From Candidatus Cloacimonadota bacterium (lineage in GTDB: Bacteria > Muiribacteriota > UBA6191 > JACPRK01): a stretch of DNA of 5,526 nucleotides. Both the position numbers and the translations under genes were made by a program. The notes under the pieces were generated by a model. That model was not told where the DNA came from and made no database searches. It saw only the letters and a list, made by a program, of their open reading frames with translations. Of this stretch, positions 5,000-5,526 are shown in pieces. The stretch's first letter is position 1. The number at the start of each line of letters is the position of its first letter. The stretch is taken from assembly GCA_021772705.1 (NCBI GenBank), contig JAJFLN010000090.1, forward strand, positions 1-5,526, written 5' to 3'.

Positions 5000-5526
5000 C
5001 GGAGTCCGCCCCCTCATCGGCGGCAGCTATTTCCACCATCAAGGCGCCGGTCTCGACCGTGTCGCCAGCGGAAACGTGAATGGCCGTCACGGTGCCGTTG
5101 CAGCCAGCCCGGATCTCGTTCTCCATTTTCATGGCCTCGATGATCAGAACCTGATCGCCCGACGAGATCGGGTCGCCCACGGCGACAAGAACCTTGACGA
5201 TCTTGCCGGGGATCGTGCCGCGGATTTCACCGGTGGAGCCGGCTCCACCATCCTCTCCCTCGCGCATGGTCCGGATACTGAACTCCATGTCGTTGAGCAC
5301 CTCCACGTCGTGGTACTCGTTGCCGACACAGAGGTGGATCCGCGACCCATCCTCGGTGAACTGGACCCGGCGAACCTGGTCTCCCATCTTGATCGACAGC
5401 CAGCCGGGCCGAATCTGCCGGATCTCGGCTGCCTGGAGCTCTCCGTCCAGGGCAAACTGCAGTTCGCCGTTCCTCTCCGTCACAGTCACGACGCCGCCAT
5501 CCGCACCGTCGACTACGTGGTATCGG
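4989..5526 (-). CDS. Biotin carboxyl carrier protein/domain of an acyl-CoA carboxylase, partial
   Basis: The last 178 residues are visible, and the frame stays open to the window edge (RYHVVDGADGG...). The GTG at 5489 is therefore probably internal and the true start lies off the right end. The C-terminal half is a biotinyl/lipoyl domain: GTIPGKIVKVLV, GDQVLIIEAMKMEN, then GTVTAIHVSAGDTVETGALMVEI. Lys in AMKM (codon 5127-5129) is the expected biotinylation site. The N-terminal half is a beta-rich region typical of carrier subunits of propionyl-CoA/acetyl-CoA carboxylases, linked by a Gly-rich acidic hinge (EGEDGGAGSTGE). The carrier shuttles carboxyl groups between biotin carboxylase and carboxyltransferase. 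Its overlap with the mutase gene argues for a propionyl-CoA carboxylase, though pyruvate or oxaloacetate carboxylase systems use the same domain. It could also be the C-terminal end of a longer carboxylase-BCCP fusion, which the window edge hides. Confidence 0.88.
   Translation of the reverse strand, partial: RYHVVDGADGGVVTVTERNGELQFALDGELQAAEIRQIRPGWLSIKMGDQVRRVQFTEDGSRIHLCVGNEYHDVEVLNDMEFSIRTMREGEDGGAGSTGEIRGTIPGKIVKVLVAVGDPISSGDQVLIIEAMKMENEIRAGCNGTVTAIHVSAGDTVETGALMVEIAAADEGADSDGR

Noticed and set aside
5487..5489. GTG 5489 as the start of the biotin carrier gene
   Set aside because: The frame remains open through 5525 with sequence (YHVVDG) like the N-terminal region of carrier proteins, so the gene most likely begins outside the window.

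Overview
The window comes from a high-GC bacterial chromosome. The end of a sigma-54 activator, a Sec-exported helical protein and a methylmalonyl-CoA mutase next to a biotin carboxyl carrier suggest a Gram-negative-type lineage with propionyl-CoA metabolism (Acidobacteriota, a myxobacterium/deltaproteobacterium-like group or a related candidate phylum). The sequence alone does not fix the taxon. No rRNA, tRNA, CRISPR array, insertion sequence or other mobile element is seen.

Layout. Bases 1-279 (+) are the C-terminal end of an NtrC-family, Fis-type activator that starts outside the window. Eight bases later, 288-1508 (+) encodes a secreted, Arg/Gln/Ala-rich helical protein of unknown function with degenerate internal repeats; the two genes look co-transcribed. 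Bases 1509-1857 form a 349-base gap with no conventional gene, but it is not empty. It holds a 57-codon small ORF with a good Shine-Dalgarno, a tight cluster of inverted repeats at 1627-1754, and an intrinsic terminator (stem-loop plus T-tract) at 1792-1834. The terminator ends only 23 bases before the start of a 12-helix major facilitator transporter (1858-3228, +). Because it lies between any plausible promoter and the transporter, it looks like the expression platform of a cis-regulatory leader (riboswitch or attenuator). An eight-base element at 1718-1725 is perfectly complementary to the terminator's 5' arm.

Bases 3229-3328 separate convergent genes and contain GC-rich stem-loops. On the minus strand, reading 5526 to 3329, are a biotin carboxyl carrier protein (partial, running off the right edge) and the catalytic (alpha) chain of a split methylmalonyl-CoA mutase that lacks its cobalamin-binding domain. 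These two genes overlap by 11 bases. They fit consecutive steps of propionyl-CoA catabolism: carboxylation to methylmalonyl-CoA, then isomerisation to succinyl-CoA.

The most interesting part is the leader at 1584-1857, whose ligand or signal and whose class I could not identify.
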